A DNA stretch of 64,000 nucleotides from the NCBI GenBank assembly GCA_016930715.1, contig JAFGGC010000001.1:62001-126000 (forward strand). The letters are read 5' to 3'. Position numbers and translations under genes: made by a program. Positions 19,875-27,561 of this stretch are shown piece after piece. This stretch comes from Endomicrobiales bacterium. GTDB lineage: Bacteria > Elusimicrobiota > Endomicrobiia > Endomicrobiales > JAFGGC01. Under the pieces are notes generated by a model that had not been told where the DNA came from, did no database searches, and worked only from the letters and a program-made list of their open reading frames with translations. Every line of letters begins with the position of its first letter. Position 1 is the stretch's first letter.

Positions 19875-20142
19875 TTTCTCATCCCTGTTGTTCTTTCTTG
19901 CTTTTTGGCGATATTATCATACAAAAACAGTATGAAATTCAATGAAAATACTTGTGAAAAAATTGTGAAAAAAACCGGCCAAGAAAACGGCCATTTTCGC
20001 GTTTGTGCTGCTCCAATCCCGCACGCTACATTAAATATAGCAGAAACATATGTATTTTCAAGGCTTTTTTTAGGTAGATTCGACAGGATGGTATGTTGAG
20101 GTTTCAGTATATCGACTTCGCCGTGCCAAAGTCAAGCGAAAC

Positions 20143-20487
20143 TCACCTGATTACAATCAGTTTTCCGGTTTTTGTGCCGGAATGCGACTTGACTATCCAG
20201 AAATAGACGCCGCTCGCAACGTACTGGTCGTTATCGTTCTTGCCGTTCCATATTTCCGTGTCTATCGTTCCCTGTATCTGAATAGTTTTCACGAGGTTGC
20301 CGGTTATGGTGTAGATCAGTATCTCGCCGTTGTCCGGAAGATTCCTGAAAACCATCCCGTCAGTGAGGTTGCCGGTTTTTGTCTTGTTGTCCTCCGGCAC
20401 CCAGGGATTGGGCGTGACGATGATTTCGGCGAAGCAAACCACCGCTCCTAAAAAAATAATACTGATAATAAGCGATAGCTTTTTCAT
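20143..20487 (-). CDS. Secreted protein with FlgD-Ig/T9SS-C-terminal-like domain
   Basis: The start is placed at ATG 20487 because GGAGGT lies 5 nt upstream and the protein then opens with a signal peptide (M-K-K-L-S-L-I-I-S-I-I-F-L). The frame remains open 18 codons further upstream, but that part runs into a repeat. The mature part has the pattern I-I-V-T-P-N-P, G-E-I-L-I-Y-T-I-T-G-N-L-V-K-T, W-N-G-K-N and A-S-G-V-Y-F-W-I-V-K, ending in K-L-I-V-I-R. That is the FlgD-type Ig fold found at the C-termini of type-IX-secretion cargo and in cell-surface proteins. At 114 residues it is almost nothing but this domain. Confidence 0.8.
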   Translation of the reverse strand: MKKLSLIISIIFLGAVVCFAEIIVTPNPWVPEDNKTKTGNLTDGMVFRNLPDNGEILIYTITGNLVKTIQIQGTIDTEIWNGKNDNDQYVASGVYFWIVKSHSGTKTGKLIVIR

Positions 20488-20499
20488 TTTAACCTCCGT

Positions 20500-20589
20500 T
20501 ATTGGCGTATAGCGTTTAGCGGATAGCGCATACTGCGCCAAAAATGATTTTGATTCTCCAATACGCTAAATGCCATTTGCCATACGCTG
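20500..20589. repeat. GCGTATAGCG-type intergenic repeat
   Basis: The gap between the PorV-like/TPR gene and the FlgD-Ig-like gene holds GCGTATAGCGTTTAGCGGATAGCGCATAC, then the partly reverse-complementary ATACGCTAAATGCC and CATACGCTG. The same GCGTATAGCG core recurs at 30720-30775 and 31838-31928. Confidence 0.8.
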
Positions 20590-22758
20590 TCACTTTATCC
20601 TGTCCAAAACCTTCTGCGCTTCCGTCCTGGTCGGGTCGAACTGCAGGCACTTGATCAGATACTCCCTGGCCTCTTCCATTTCGCTTCTCGCGAAATGGTT
20701 CATGCCCATCTCGTAATACTTCTGCGCGAGATCCCCGCTCATTTTCTCGTATTCGATCCTCGCCGAAGCGTTGCCCGGGTTATATTCAAGGGCCCTCCGG
20801 TATTCCTCGGCGGATTTATCGTAATCTTCCTTCCTCTGGTATTCCTGCCCTTTTCTGAAATGCTTTTCCGACAATAGCATCTTTGAGTTCTCGATGTAAT
20901 TCGATATGCTTTGATGGTATTGCTCGAAGCGGTAGCGCTCGGCAAGCCTTTTGCTCTTTTCGAAATATTCGAGCGCCATCTCGAAGTTGCCTTTTTCGTA
21001 ATAAGACAGCGCTTTGTCATAGGTGGAATCCATCTCATTCTGCACGAGCCCCTGTTCTCTTATCAGCTGCTCCGTTCTCTGGCGCTCTTCTTCTTCGGCC
21101 ATATACTGCCTGCACTTTGCGGCGTACTCCTTGGCGTCGTACCTGCCCGGCGAAGCGAGCACCACCGCGTCAAAATACTTCACGGCCTCGCGGAACATTC
21201 CCCTTTTGTAGAAAGAAATACCCTTGTCGTACAGGTCGTTCACCTGCCCGGCGGCTATTTTCGAGAGCTGGTTGTCGCATTCTACTATCATATTTTTCGC
21301 GTCCTCGTTGGTGGGGTCTATCTCAAGGATTTGAGTGAAGTATCCCCTGGCGGAAACCACGTCCCCTTTCTGAAAATAGAACGTTCCTTCCTTCCAGAGC
21401 TCCTCTATCTGCGCACGGTTCTCAAGAAGATACACCTGCCTCTCAACCTGCTGGAGGTTCTTCCATATAGCTTCTATCCCTATCCTCGCCTGTTCGTTGT
21501 CGGGGCTCATTGTCAGCACGAAATTGTAGTATCTTTTGGCGGTGACGTAGTCCTGCATTTCAGCGGCCTCGCGGGCCTTGTCCAGGTAAAAATTTATCTT
21601 CTTCATTCTGGCAAGATCATCCCTGTCGAGTTTCGACATTATGTCCTCAAGGTACGCCCTCGAATCCGCGTGGTCGGGGTAAACGGAAAGTATCTCCTCG
21701 AACTGCTGGCGCGCCTCTATGTAATCCCTGTCGTTGTAATACTCGACGGCCTTGTTGAAGTGCTTCCTCAAATAATACTGGGAAGCGCTTTCAACACCGG
21801 TTATGTTGCCGAACGCGAGGTGTATGCCTATGCTGTGGAGGGCGTTGAAACTATCGAAAGGCGTGAAGGCGTAATCAAGCGCGAAATCCCCGGCCTCTAC
21901 TCCGAAACCGGCCCGTACGCCGCTTGCCAGCGAATTGGGTATCTGCCTGTACCCGACCCGCAGGTTCAAAAAATACACGGGCACGAAGCTCGCGCCTAGA
22001 GAATAATTGAAATAGCCGCCTTTTGGACTCGAAATATCGCACACAAGCTTCAGCTTCTTGTGTTCAGGCATCCTGTAAACCGCCCCCAGGGAGTAAGTGA
22101 GAGGAAGCGCAACCGATTCCGATATGAACCGCATGTCCGAGCCGAAGTTTTTTATCGCAAGGCCCGCGTCGAGGTTTTCAACCCACGGCACGTGCCATAT
22201 GCCCCCGAGGTCTACCGCGAACGCTTCGGACGCGTAATATGAAAGTGCCGAATGAAGGAACTTTATGTTCGCGCCCAGGGCCGCGTATTCGACTTTTGTA
22301 GGGATCGTTTTCTTTATCGGGAAACCGTAGCTGAACATCACCATCGTGTCCGAGCAGGGTTCTATCTGTGTTCTTGATGTGAGAGTGTCGTAGCCGACGA
22401 TATCCCCGTAATCGAGGTAGGCGACGGAGATACCCAGGTTGCCGTACATCGCGGGCATCCCGAACGAAACGTAATTATACATCACGTCGAGCGGAAGGCT
22501 GAGGCGAGTAATGGATACCATTACCCTGTCCACTCCGTTAATCCTGGCAGGGTTCGTGAACGCCGAAACCGGAAGATTATTGGCTTCGGCAACGCAGGCG
22601 TCATCCATGCCTGAAGCCCGCACGTCCGGATTGATGTTCATAAACTCCGAAACCCCTCCGCCAATAGCGGTCTGCGCGTGCGCCCTATATAATAAGGTAG
22701 GCAGCTGGCAGGCGCATAGCGCCGCGCATACGAGGATTCGCAGGCCGCATTTAGGCAT
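20590..22758 (-). CDS. PorV/PorQ-like outer-membrane beta-barrel fused to TPR repeats
   Basis: A 722-residue protein. A signal peptide (to about residue 29, A-H-A-Q-T) is followed by a region of about 300 residues with G-x-x-E-F-M-N-I-N-P-D-V-R-A-S-G-M-D-D-A, A-x-T-N-P-A-R-I and repeated amphipathic strands, typical of the PorV/PorQ family of outer-membrane proteins. From about residue 335 come at least seven TPR-like helical repeats (A-x-x-Y-Y-N-x-x-D-Y-x-x-A and similar), ending after residue 710. The start codon overlaps the end of the sigma-factor gene by 8 bases, implying translational coupling. A barrel with a periplasmic TPR scaffold would suit assembly or export of surface proteins, but that is inference. 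Confidence 0.85.
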   Translation of the reverse strand: MPKCGLRILVCAALCACQLPTLLYRAHAQTAIGGGVSEFMNINPDVRASGMDDACVAEANNLPVSAFTNPARINGVDRVMVSITRLSLPLDVMYNYVSFGMPAMYGNLGISVAYLDYGDIVGYDTLTSRTQIEPCSDTMVMFSYGFPIKKTIPTKVEYAALGANIKFLHSALSYYASEAFAVDLGGIWHVPWVENLDAGLAIKNFGSDMRFISESVALPLTYSLGAVYRMPEHKKLKLVCDISSPKGGYFNYSLGASFVPVYFLNLRVGYRQIPNSLASGVRAGFGVEAGDFALDYAFTPFDSFNALHSIGIHLAFGNITGVESASQYYLRKHFNKAVEYYNDRDYIEARQQFEEILSVYPDHADSRAYLEDIMSKLDRDDLARMKKINFYLDKAREAAEMQDYVTAKRYYNFVLTMSPDNEQARIGIEAIWKNLQQVERQVYLLENRAQIEELWKEGTFYFQKGDVVSARGYFTQILEIDPTNEDAKNMIVECDNQLSKIAAGQVNDLYDKGISFYKRGMFREAVKYFDAVVLASPGRYDAKEYAAKCRQYMAEEEERQRTEQLIREQGLVQNEMDSTYDKALSYYEKGNFEMALEYFEKSKRLAERYRFEQYHQSISNYIENSKMLLSEKHFRKGQEYQRKEDYDKSAEEYRRALEYNPGNASARIEYEKMSGDLAQKYYEMGMNHFARSEMEEAREYLIKCLQFDPTRTEAQKVLDRIK

Positions 22759-23581
22759 CTTCGGTCTCCCTCATTATCATTTTTAGCTTTAACAGAGCGA
22801 TTTTCCGAATATCCCTAATTTTTACGGACGTTATTTTAAGCTGTTTTGCCGCGTGTTCTATGGACACGGGCCTTGAGCCTCCCACGCCGAACAGAAGGGT
22901 TAAAACATTCTGTTCAACCGGCGAAAGCCTGCCGATGTATTTTTCAATCATTTTTTCGTCTTCAGACCTGCCGGCCATGTCCTGAATGGAGGTCTCGTTC
23001 TTGTTTTCCAAAAGATCCGCGTATGTTTCACCGCGCTCTTCGTTGTCCACGTACCTGTCCATCGAGACCGGGGAAATCACGTTTTTCTTGTCCGAGAGCA
23101 GCTCCCTCGCCACACTGTATTCGACACCGAGCTTTCCGGATATCGCGGCAAGGTCCGGGTCTTTCCCCTTTTTTATTTCGTTGTTTATGGAATCCATCAG
23201 TTTCCTTATCTTTGAAGCCGCTTTCGCCGGCACATTTATCATAGAGAAACTGGCCGTTATGTAATTCTGTATGTTCTTCATTATCCAAAACCACGCGTAA
23301 GTTGAGAATTTCGCCTTTTTTGCCGGGTTGAAACGGCCAAGCGCCTCTACAAGCCCCCTGTTGCCTTCCGCCTCAAGTTCTGAAACCGACAACTGCGGAA
23401 AAAGGGCGTGATACTTTCTTGCCAGGTTCACGACCCAGGACGCGTGCTTGTCAAGCATTTCCCTTCCAGCCGCCGCGTCGCCCCGCTTAACGCGCGAGAA
23501 TAGAGCCCTGTCTTGGTTGCCAGGGCCATTTTTGGACTTTCGAGATATTTTTGTTTTATTTTTTGATTTCTTCGCAGGCAT
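22751..23581 (-). CDS. Sigma-70 family RNA polymerase sigma factor (no region 1.1)
   Basis: A basic N-terminal extension is followed by region 2 (V-V-N-L-A-R-K-Y-H, the D/E-L-E-A-E-G-N-R-G-L-V-E-A segment, F-S-T-Y-A-W-F-W-I for promoter melting). Region 3 follows (I-N-V-P-A-K-A), then region 4 (L-S-P-V-E-Q-N-V-L-T-L and an I-E-H-A-A-K-Q-L helix-turn-helix). ATG 23581 was chosen over a TTG four codons upstream. The length of 276 residues suits an alternative group 2/3 factor rather than the primary sigma. Its last 8 bases overlap the PorV-like/TPR gene, and a long hairpin lies upstream. Confidence 0.92.
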   Translation of the reverse strand: MPAKKSKNKTKISRKSKNGPGNQDRALFSRVKRGDAAAGREMLDKHASWVVNLARKYHALFPQLSVSELEAEGNRGLVEALGRFNPAKKAKFSTYAWFWIMKNIQNYITASFSMINVPAKAASKIRKLMDSINNEIKKGKDPDLAAISGKLGVEYSVARELLSDKKNVISPVSMDRYVDNEERGETYADLLENKNETSIQDMAGRSEDEKMIEKYIGRLSPVEQNVLTLLFGVGGSRPVSIEHAAKQLKITSVKIRDIRKIALLKLKMIMRETEDA

Positions 23582-23607
23582 AGACAAAACCAATCCAAGG
23601 CCCTGAG

Positions 23608-23641
23608 TTCATAGAAAATATCCCTGTGTTTTTTCTATGAA
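23608..23641 (-). promoter_or_regulatory. Perfect 11-bp inverted repeat upstream of the sigma-factor gene
   Basis: TTCATAGAAAA (23608-23618) and TTTTCTATGAA (23631-23641) are perfect reverse complements with a 12-base loop. They lie 27 bases upstream of the sigma start and 24 bases after the OmpR-type gene. No U-run follows, so an operator or an RNA hairpin affecting sigma translation is more likely than a terminator. Confidence 0.6.
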
Positions 23642-23665
23642 TAACGAAATACGAACTCCGAGACG

Positions 23666-24361
23666 CTATTTCTTGTGCTCGCTCGGAACGAACTTGAAAC
23701 CGCGGCCGAAAACGGTCTGTATCTTTTTTCCCCAGGGCCCAAGGGCGTGCCTCAGGTTTTTCAAATGCGTGTCTATGGTCCGCGTGGTTATGAGCGCCTG
23801 GCAGTCAAATACCGTTTCAAGTATCGCCTCGCGAGTTATCATGATGTTAGGTTTCGAGATGAACATATGAAGGAGGTCAAATTCCTTCGGCCTCAGGACC
23901 ACCTGTTTTTTGTTCAGTGTCACGGTCCTGGAAACAAGGTTCATCTCGAGACCGTCGACCTTTATGGCCTGCCCTTCCGGTTTCCTGCCCATCCTCCGCA
24001 AAACCGCGTGAACCCTCGCCATGAGTTCTTTCGTGCTGAAGGGCTTGGTCACGTAGTCGTCCGCGCCGGCTTCAAGCCCTATGACCTTGTCCGTTTCCGA
24101 CGACTCAACGGTCAGCATTATGATAGGTATGCCTGACGTCTGCGGGTTCTCGCGCAGAAGCCTGCACAGCTGTATGCCGCCTATCCTCGGTATCTTTATG
24201 TCGAGGATGATTAGGTCCGGCTGGGATTTGATTATCCGCGCGTAGGCTTCTTCCGTGTCCGCGCACGATATAACCGTGAATTTTTCCCTCTCAAGCAAAT
24301 CTTCAAGAAGGGACCTGATGTGTTCTTCGTCGTCCACTACCGCGATTTTCTTTAGGATCAT
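23666..24361 (-). CDS. OmpR/PhoB-family response regulator
   Basis: A 231-residue protein. The receiver domain has D10-D11-E12, phosphoacceptor D54 (I-I-L-D-I-K-I-P), T at M-L-T and K-P-F. After a short linker comes a winged-helix DNA-binding domain (L-R-P-K-E-F-D-L-L, T-R-E-A-I-L-E-T-V-F, R-T-I-D-T-H-L-K-N-L-R and the terminal G-R-G-F-K-F wing). Its start overlaps the stop of the upstream REC-GGDEF gene by 4 bases (ATGA), so the two are translationally coupled. Confidence 0.95.
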   Translation of the reverse strand: MILKKIAVVDDEEHIRSLLEDLLEREKFTVISCADTEEAYARIIKSQPDLIILDIKIPRIGGIQLCRLLRENPQTSGIPIIMLTVESSETDKVIGLEAGADDYVTKPFSTKELMARVHAVLRRMGRKPEGQAIKVDGLEMNLVSRTVTLNKKQVVLRPKEFDLLHMFISKPNIMITREAILETVFDCQALITTRTIDTHLKNLRHALGPWGKKIQTVFGRGFKFVPSEHKK

Positions 24362-25290
24362 TTTCTCCGCCTGTCAACAACGAGGGAGCTTTTGCCCTGT
24401 TGTTTAGCATGTTTTTTTAATTCGGCAGCTATCTCGGATAGCTGTCCGTAGTGAATTATTTTCCTGTGCGAGGTGTCTATCACCGCGATCGATATCGTCA
24501 TCATCGGATATTTGTGCTCGTTGTTGTTTCTGTCAAGCGCTATCACGTAGCCCCGCGCGCGGTCCTGAGGGTCGTAGCAGTCGGGAGCCATGGTGTCGAA
24601 CATCTTTATTATGTTGTCGCCGATTTGGCCGAACTTTTCGTTCGTCGTCAGTATGACAAAATCATCCCCGCCGATGTGCCCGATGAAATCGCCTTTCTCG
24701 CCGTATTCCTTGACGGACCTTATAAGAATGTTCGCTGTCGCCTTTATTACCTCGTCGCCCTTTTGAAAACCGTACGTGTCGTTGAAACTCTTGAAATTCG
24801 ATATGTCTATGTACATCATTGCGAACACCTTGCCGGTCGAAAGCCGTTTTTCAATCTCAGATTTTATCACGATATTGCCGCAGAGGAGCGTCAGGGGGTT
24901 AGCGTTCAGGCTCTGCGCTTTTCTGTCAAGGATCGTGTTAATCCTGGCCACGAGCAGCGCCGGATTGAACGGCTTGACGATGTAGTCGTCTATGCCGAGC
25001 GCGAGGCCCTTTATCTCATCGTATTCGGCGTCCTTGCCCGTAAGCATAATAACTGGCTTATTGAAAAGAACCGGGTCCTCCCGCATCGTCCTGACGACTT
25101 CATAGCCGTCCATTTCGGGCATAATGCAGTCGAGTATTATCAGGTCCGGCGTTTCCTTGTAGATTTTTTCAAGGCCTTCCTTGCCGTTATCCGCCGCTAT
25201 GACCTCGAAATCCGCAAGCGAAAGAACAGCCCTGATAGTTTCCTGAAACGATACCGAATCGTCTATTACCAGAATTCTTTTTGTTGGCAT
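24358..25290 (-). CDS. Response regulator with GGDEF (diguanylate-cyclase type) output
   Basis: A 310-residue protein. The receiver has D10-D11, phosphoacceptor D54 in I-I-L-D-C-I-M-P and K-P-F. A GGDEF domain follows with Y-I-D-I-S-N-F-K-S-F-N-D (metal/nucleotide site) and signature G207-G-D-D-F211. The fourth signature residue is D rather than E. No R-x-x-D inhibitory site is visible at the usual position (K-G-D-F-I-G-H-I precedes the signature). The domain is probably catalytic. It is a close paralogue of the protein at 26436-27407, with a near-identical C-terminal block H-Y-G-Q-L-S-(E/Q)-I-A-A-E-L-K-K. Confidence 0.92.
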   Translation of the reverse strand: MPTKRILVIDDSVSFQETIRAVLSLADFEVIAADNGKEGLEKIYKETPDLIILDCIMPEMDGYEVVRTMREDPVLFNKPVIMLTGKDAEYDEIKGLALGIDDYIVKPFNPALLVARINTILDRKAQSLNANPLTLLCGNIVIKSEIEKRLSTGKVFAMMYIDISNFKSFNDTYGFQKGDEVIKATANILIRSVKEYGEKGDFIGHIGGDDFVILTTNEKFGQIGDNIIKMFDTMAPDCYDPQDRARGYVIALDRNNNEHKYPMMTISIAVIDTSHRKIIHYGQLSEIAAELKKHAKQQGKSSLVVDRRRK

Positions 25291-25302
25291 TTTTAGACCG
25301 TT

Positions 25303-26421
25303 TTATCTTTTCATTCTTTTGTGTATTTCGCGGAACTTGCTCACTATTTCGACGATTTCCCTTGGATCGAACGGCTTATGGACAAAAGTATAGCTGCTCT
25401 TTCCTATCGCGTCCATCAATATGCCGTCTTTAGGCGTTTCGGTGATTATTAATATCTCGGTGTGCGGGCTTATAACCTTTATCTTGTCGGAGATCTCTAT
25501 GCTTTCCTCGCTCGGGATTTTCGCGTTTATTATCACCACTGTGAAGTTCCCGTTTCTCGCCCTGTCAAGAACGTCCTCCGGCTTCGAGACAACGGTCATG
25601 TTGCACCCGGTTTGATTCAGCTGAACCGAAAGAACGTTCGCCTCGGACGCGTCGTCGCTGAACACGAGCACTTCCGGTACTTCTTTTTTCTCCTTATTTC
25701 GGAGTATCTCCGACAGTGCCTTCTCGATATCCGACATGTTTATGGCTTTCTTGACGAACTGTTTTGTTCCGACCGTCAGTATTTCGCCCGCCGTGCCGTC
25801 GGCCTCGAACGAGTTTATCATTATTATCTGCGGGTCATCTTCGCCAGTAATGACCTTGACCCTTTCGTAAAGTTCGTTCGTTTTCAGGCGGTCCTTTGTG
25901 TCGTATAAGATGACGTCCACAGGTTTCCTGGCCAGCGATCTTTTAGCCTCGTTTTCGTCCGAAACGCATACCACGTGATAACCCTTTGAAAGCAGATGGC
26001 GGCTTGATGCTTCCATGTCAAGCTGTCTGTCGACGATAAGTACCGTGGTCTTCTCTTTCGCTTTCTGTATGGATTCTATGATGCCTTCCATGTCGAATGG
26101 CTTGTTTATCACGGCATGGGCGCCCTCGTCAATCACCTGTTTCAGAACATCCTGTTCCGTTACGCCCGTTATAATGAACACAACCGTTTCGGGGCTTATG
26201 CTCTTTATCTCCTTGAACGTTTCAATGCCGTTCATCCCCGGCATTTTAATGTCGAGAAACGCCACGTCAAAGGATATTTCCTTTACCTTTTCCAGCGCGT
26301 CAAAACCATTTTCAAAGGAATGCACCTCATACCCCTCCATGGAAAGAATGTCGGCCATGGATTCCCTTATATTCTGCTGGTCGTCAACGATTAAAATCTT
26401 TCCCTTCGAATTCTCTGACAT
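25303..26421 (-). CDS. Triple-receiver (REC-REC-REC) protein with two degenerate domains
   Basis: A 372-residue protein. REC1 is canonical: D13-D14, phosphoacceptor D57 (A-F-L-D-I-K-M-P), I-T-G, N-K-P-F. REC2 (about 125-245) has I-V-D-R-Q and I-L-Y-D-T-K-D but K-K-A-I in place of K-P. REC3 (about 250-370) has F-S-D-D at the acidic pocket but Asn at the phosphoacceptor position (V-I-I-N-A-K-I-P) while keeping H-K-P-F. There is no DNA-binding or enzymatic output. It sits between two REC-GGDEF paralogues with gaps of 14 and 12 bases, so it is probably co-transcribed. It may be a phosphate sink, a scaffold or a heterodimer partner. Confidence 0.88.
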   Translation of the reverse strand: MSENSKGKILIVDDQQNIRESMADILSMEGYEVHSFENGFDALEKVKEISFDVAFLDIKMPGMNGIETFKEIKSISPETVVFIITGVTEQDVLKQVIDEGAHAVINKPFDMEGIIESIQKAKEKTTVLIVDRQLDMEASSRHLLSKGYHVVCVSDENEAKRSLARKPVDVILYDTKDRLKTNELYERVKVITGEDDPQIIMINSFEADGTAGEILTVGTKQFVKKAINMSDIEKALSEILRNKEKKEVPEVLVFSDDASEANVLSVQLNQTGCNMTVVSKPEDVLDRARNGNFTVVIINAKIPSEESIEISDKIKVISPHTEILIITETPKDGILMDAIGKSSYTFVHKPFDPREIVEIVSKFREIHKRMKR

Positions 26422-26435
26422 GCTTTACCCGCCTG

Positions 26436-27407
26436 TCACGATTCCTGCGCGCCGCTCTCGGATTCGACGCCCTTTCTCCTGTCCACAACATACGAACTTC
26501 CTTCAGTCTGCTTGGCTATTTTTTTCAGCTCCGCCGCTATCTGGCTAAGCTGCCCGTAGTGCACTATTTTTGTCTGCTGCGTGTTTATCACGCCGATAGA
26601 CACGCTGATTAGCGGAAACTGTCGCTCCTTTTTTTCCCTGTCCAGCGAAATTATAAAACCGCGTTTCCTGTCTTCCGCGTCGTAGTATTCGCTTATATTG
26701 GCGTCAAAGATCTTGATGGTTTTTTCCGCAACCGCCTGATACGTCTCTATGGACGTTATTATGATGAAATCATCCCCGCCGATGTGGCCGATGAAGTCGC
26801 CTTTTTGGCCGTCCTCGCGAACCGCGCGCAGAAGCACGTGCGCCGTGTACTTTATCACGTCATCGCCTCTTTCAAAACCGTACTTGTCGTTGAACGCCTT
26901 GAAATTGTCGAGGTCGATGTATATCATAGCGAAAGGGGTATTTTCGTGAATCCGCTTTTCGGCTTCGCGCTTTATCGCCTCGTTGCCGGAAAGAAGGGTG
27001 AGAGGATTGGCACTGACGCTCTGCGTGTTGCGTTCAAGTATCGCTTTGACCCTGGCTATCAGAAGGGACGCCTTGAAAGGTTTCGTGATATAGTCGTCGA
27101 CACCCAGCTTCAGGCCTTTGATTTCGTCGTATTCTGTGTTGTTGACGGAAAGCATTATGACGGGCTTGTGCCTGAGGAGGGGGTCGCTTCTCATGCGCTC
27201 GAGCGTCTCGTAACCGTCCAGAACCGGCATGGAGCAGTCGAGTATTATAAGGTCCGGAGCTTGTTCGTACACGGCTTTTAGGCCCTCGAGGCCGTTACTC
27301 GCGGTTATGACGTTGAAATCCGCAATGGACAGGATATCCTTTAGCATCTCCTGCAGGTTCGGCTCATCGTCAATCACCAGTATCTTCTTGTTCTTCCCGT
27401 CGCTCAT
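26436..27407 (-). CDS. Response regulator with GGDEF output (paralogue of the gene at 24358)
   Basis: A 323-residue protein. The receiver domain has I-D-D-E, I-I-L-D-C-S-M-P and K-P-F, followed by a GGDEF domain with I-D-L-D-N-F-K-A-F-N-D and H-I-G-G-D-D-F. As in its paralogue, no R-x-x-D inhibitory site precedes the signature. A copy of the 17-bp REP palindrome ends only 3 bases upstream of the ATG and occupies the place of a ribosome-binding site; no Shine-Dalgarno sequence is visible. Confidence 0.9.
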   Translation of the reverse strand: MSDGKNKKILVIDDEPNLQEMLKDILSIADFNVITASNGLEGLKAVYEQAPDLIILDCSMPVLDGYETLERMRSDPLLRHKPVIMLSVNNTEYDEIKGLKLGVDDYITKPFKASLLIARVKAILERNTQSVSANPLTLLSGNEAIKREAEKRIHENTPFAMIYIDLDNFKAFNDKYGFERGDDVIKYTAHVLLRAVREDGQKGDFIGHIGGDDFIIITSIETYQAVAEKTIKIFDANISEYYDAEDRKRGFIISLDREKKERQFPLISVSIGVINTQQTKIVHYGQLSQIAAELKKIAKQTEGSSYVVDRRKGVESESGAQES

Positions 27408-27410
27408 AAT

Positions 27411-27426
27411 TAGGGACAGCGCCTAC
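27411..27426 (+). repeat. REP palindrome copy A
   Basis: TAGGGACAGCGCCTAC followed by TTTTT, matching 16 of 17 bases of the repeat that flanks the RAYT transposase. It lies directly upstream of a start codon. Confidence 0.9.
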
Positions 27427-27545
27427 TTTTTATTTTATATATTTTCAGCCTGTCCATTACGTGATTGTTAATAAATATCCGGAACATACCCGCGTAATCA
27501 ATCAACTCTCATCCCATCCGTAACAATACTTGCACTCGCAAAAAA

Positions 27546-27561
27546 TAGGCGCTGTCCCTAC
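27546..27561 (-). repeat. REP palindrome copy B
   Basis: TAGGCGCTGTCCCTAC preceded by AAAAA, in inverted orientation to copy A about 120 bases away, so A and B form a REPIN-like pair. On the minus strand its GTAG provides the TAG stop codon of the histidine kinase gene (27558-27560). Confidence 0.9.

Noticed and set aside
19960-20010. Possible terminator CGGCC-AAGAAAAC-GGCC near 19980
   Set aside because: Only a 4-bp GGCC/GGCC stem with wobble extensions; not strong enough to call.
20911-21999. A 362-codon plus-strand open frame opposite the PorV-like/TPR gene
   Set aside because: Shadow of a well-supported minus-strand gene; no recognisable domains and no ribosome-binding site.
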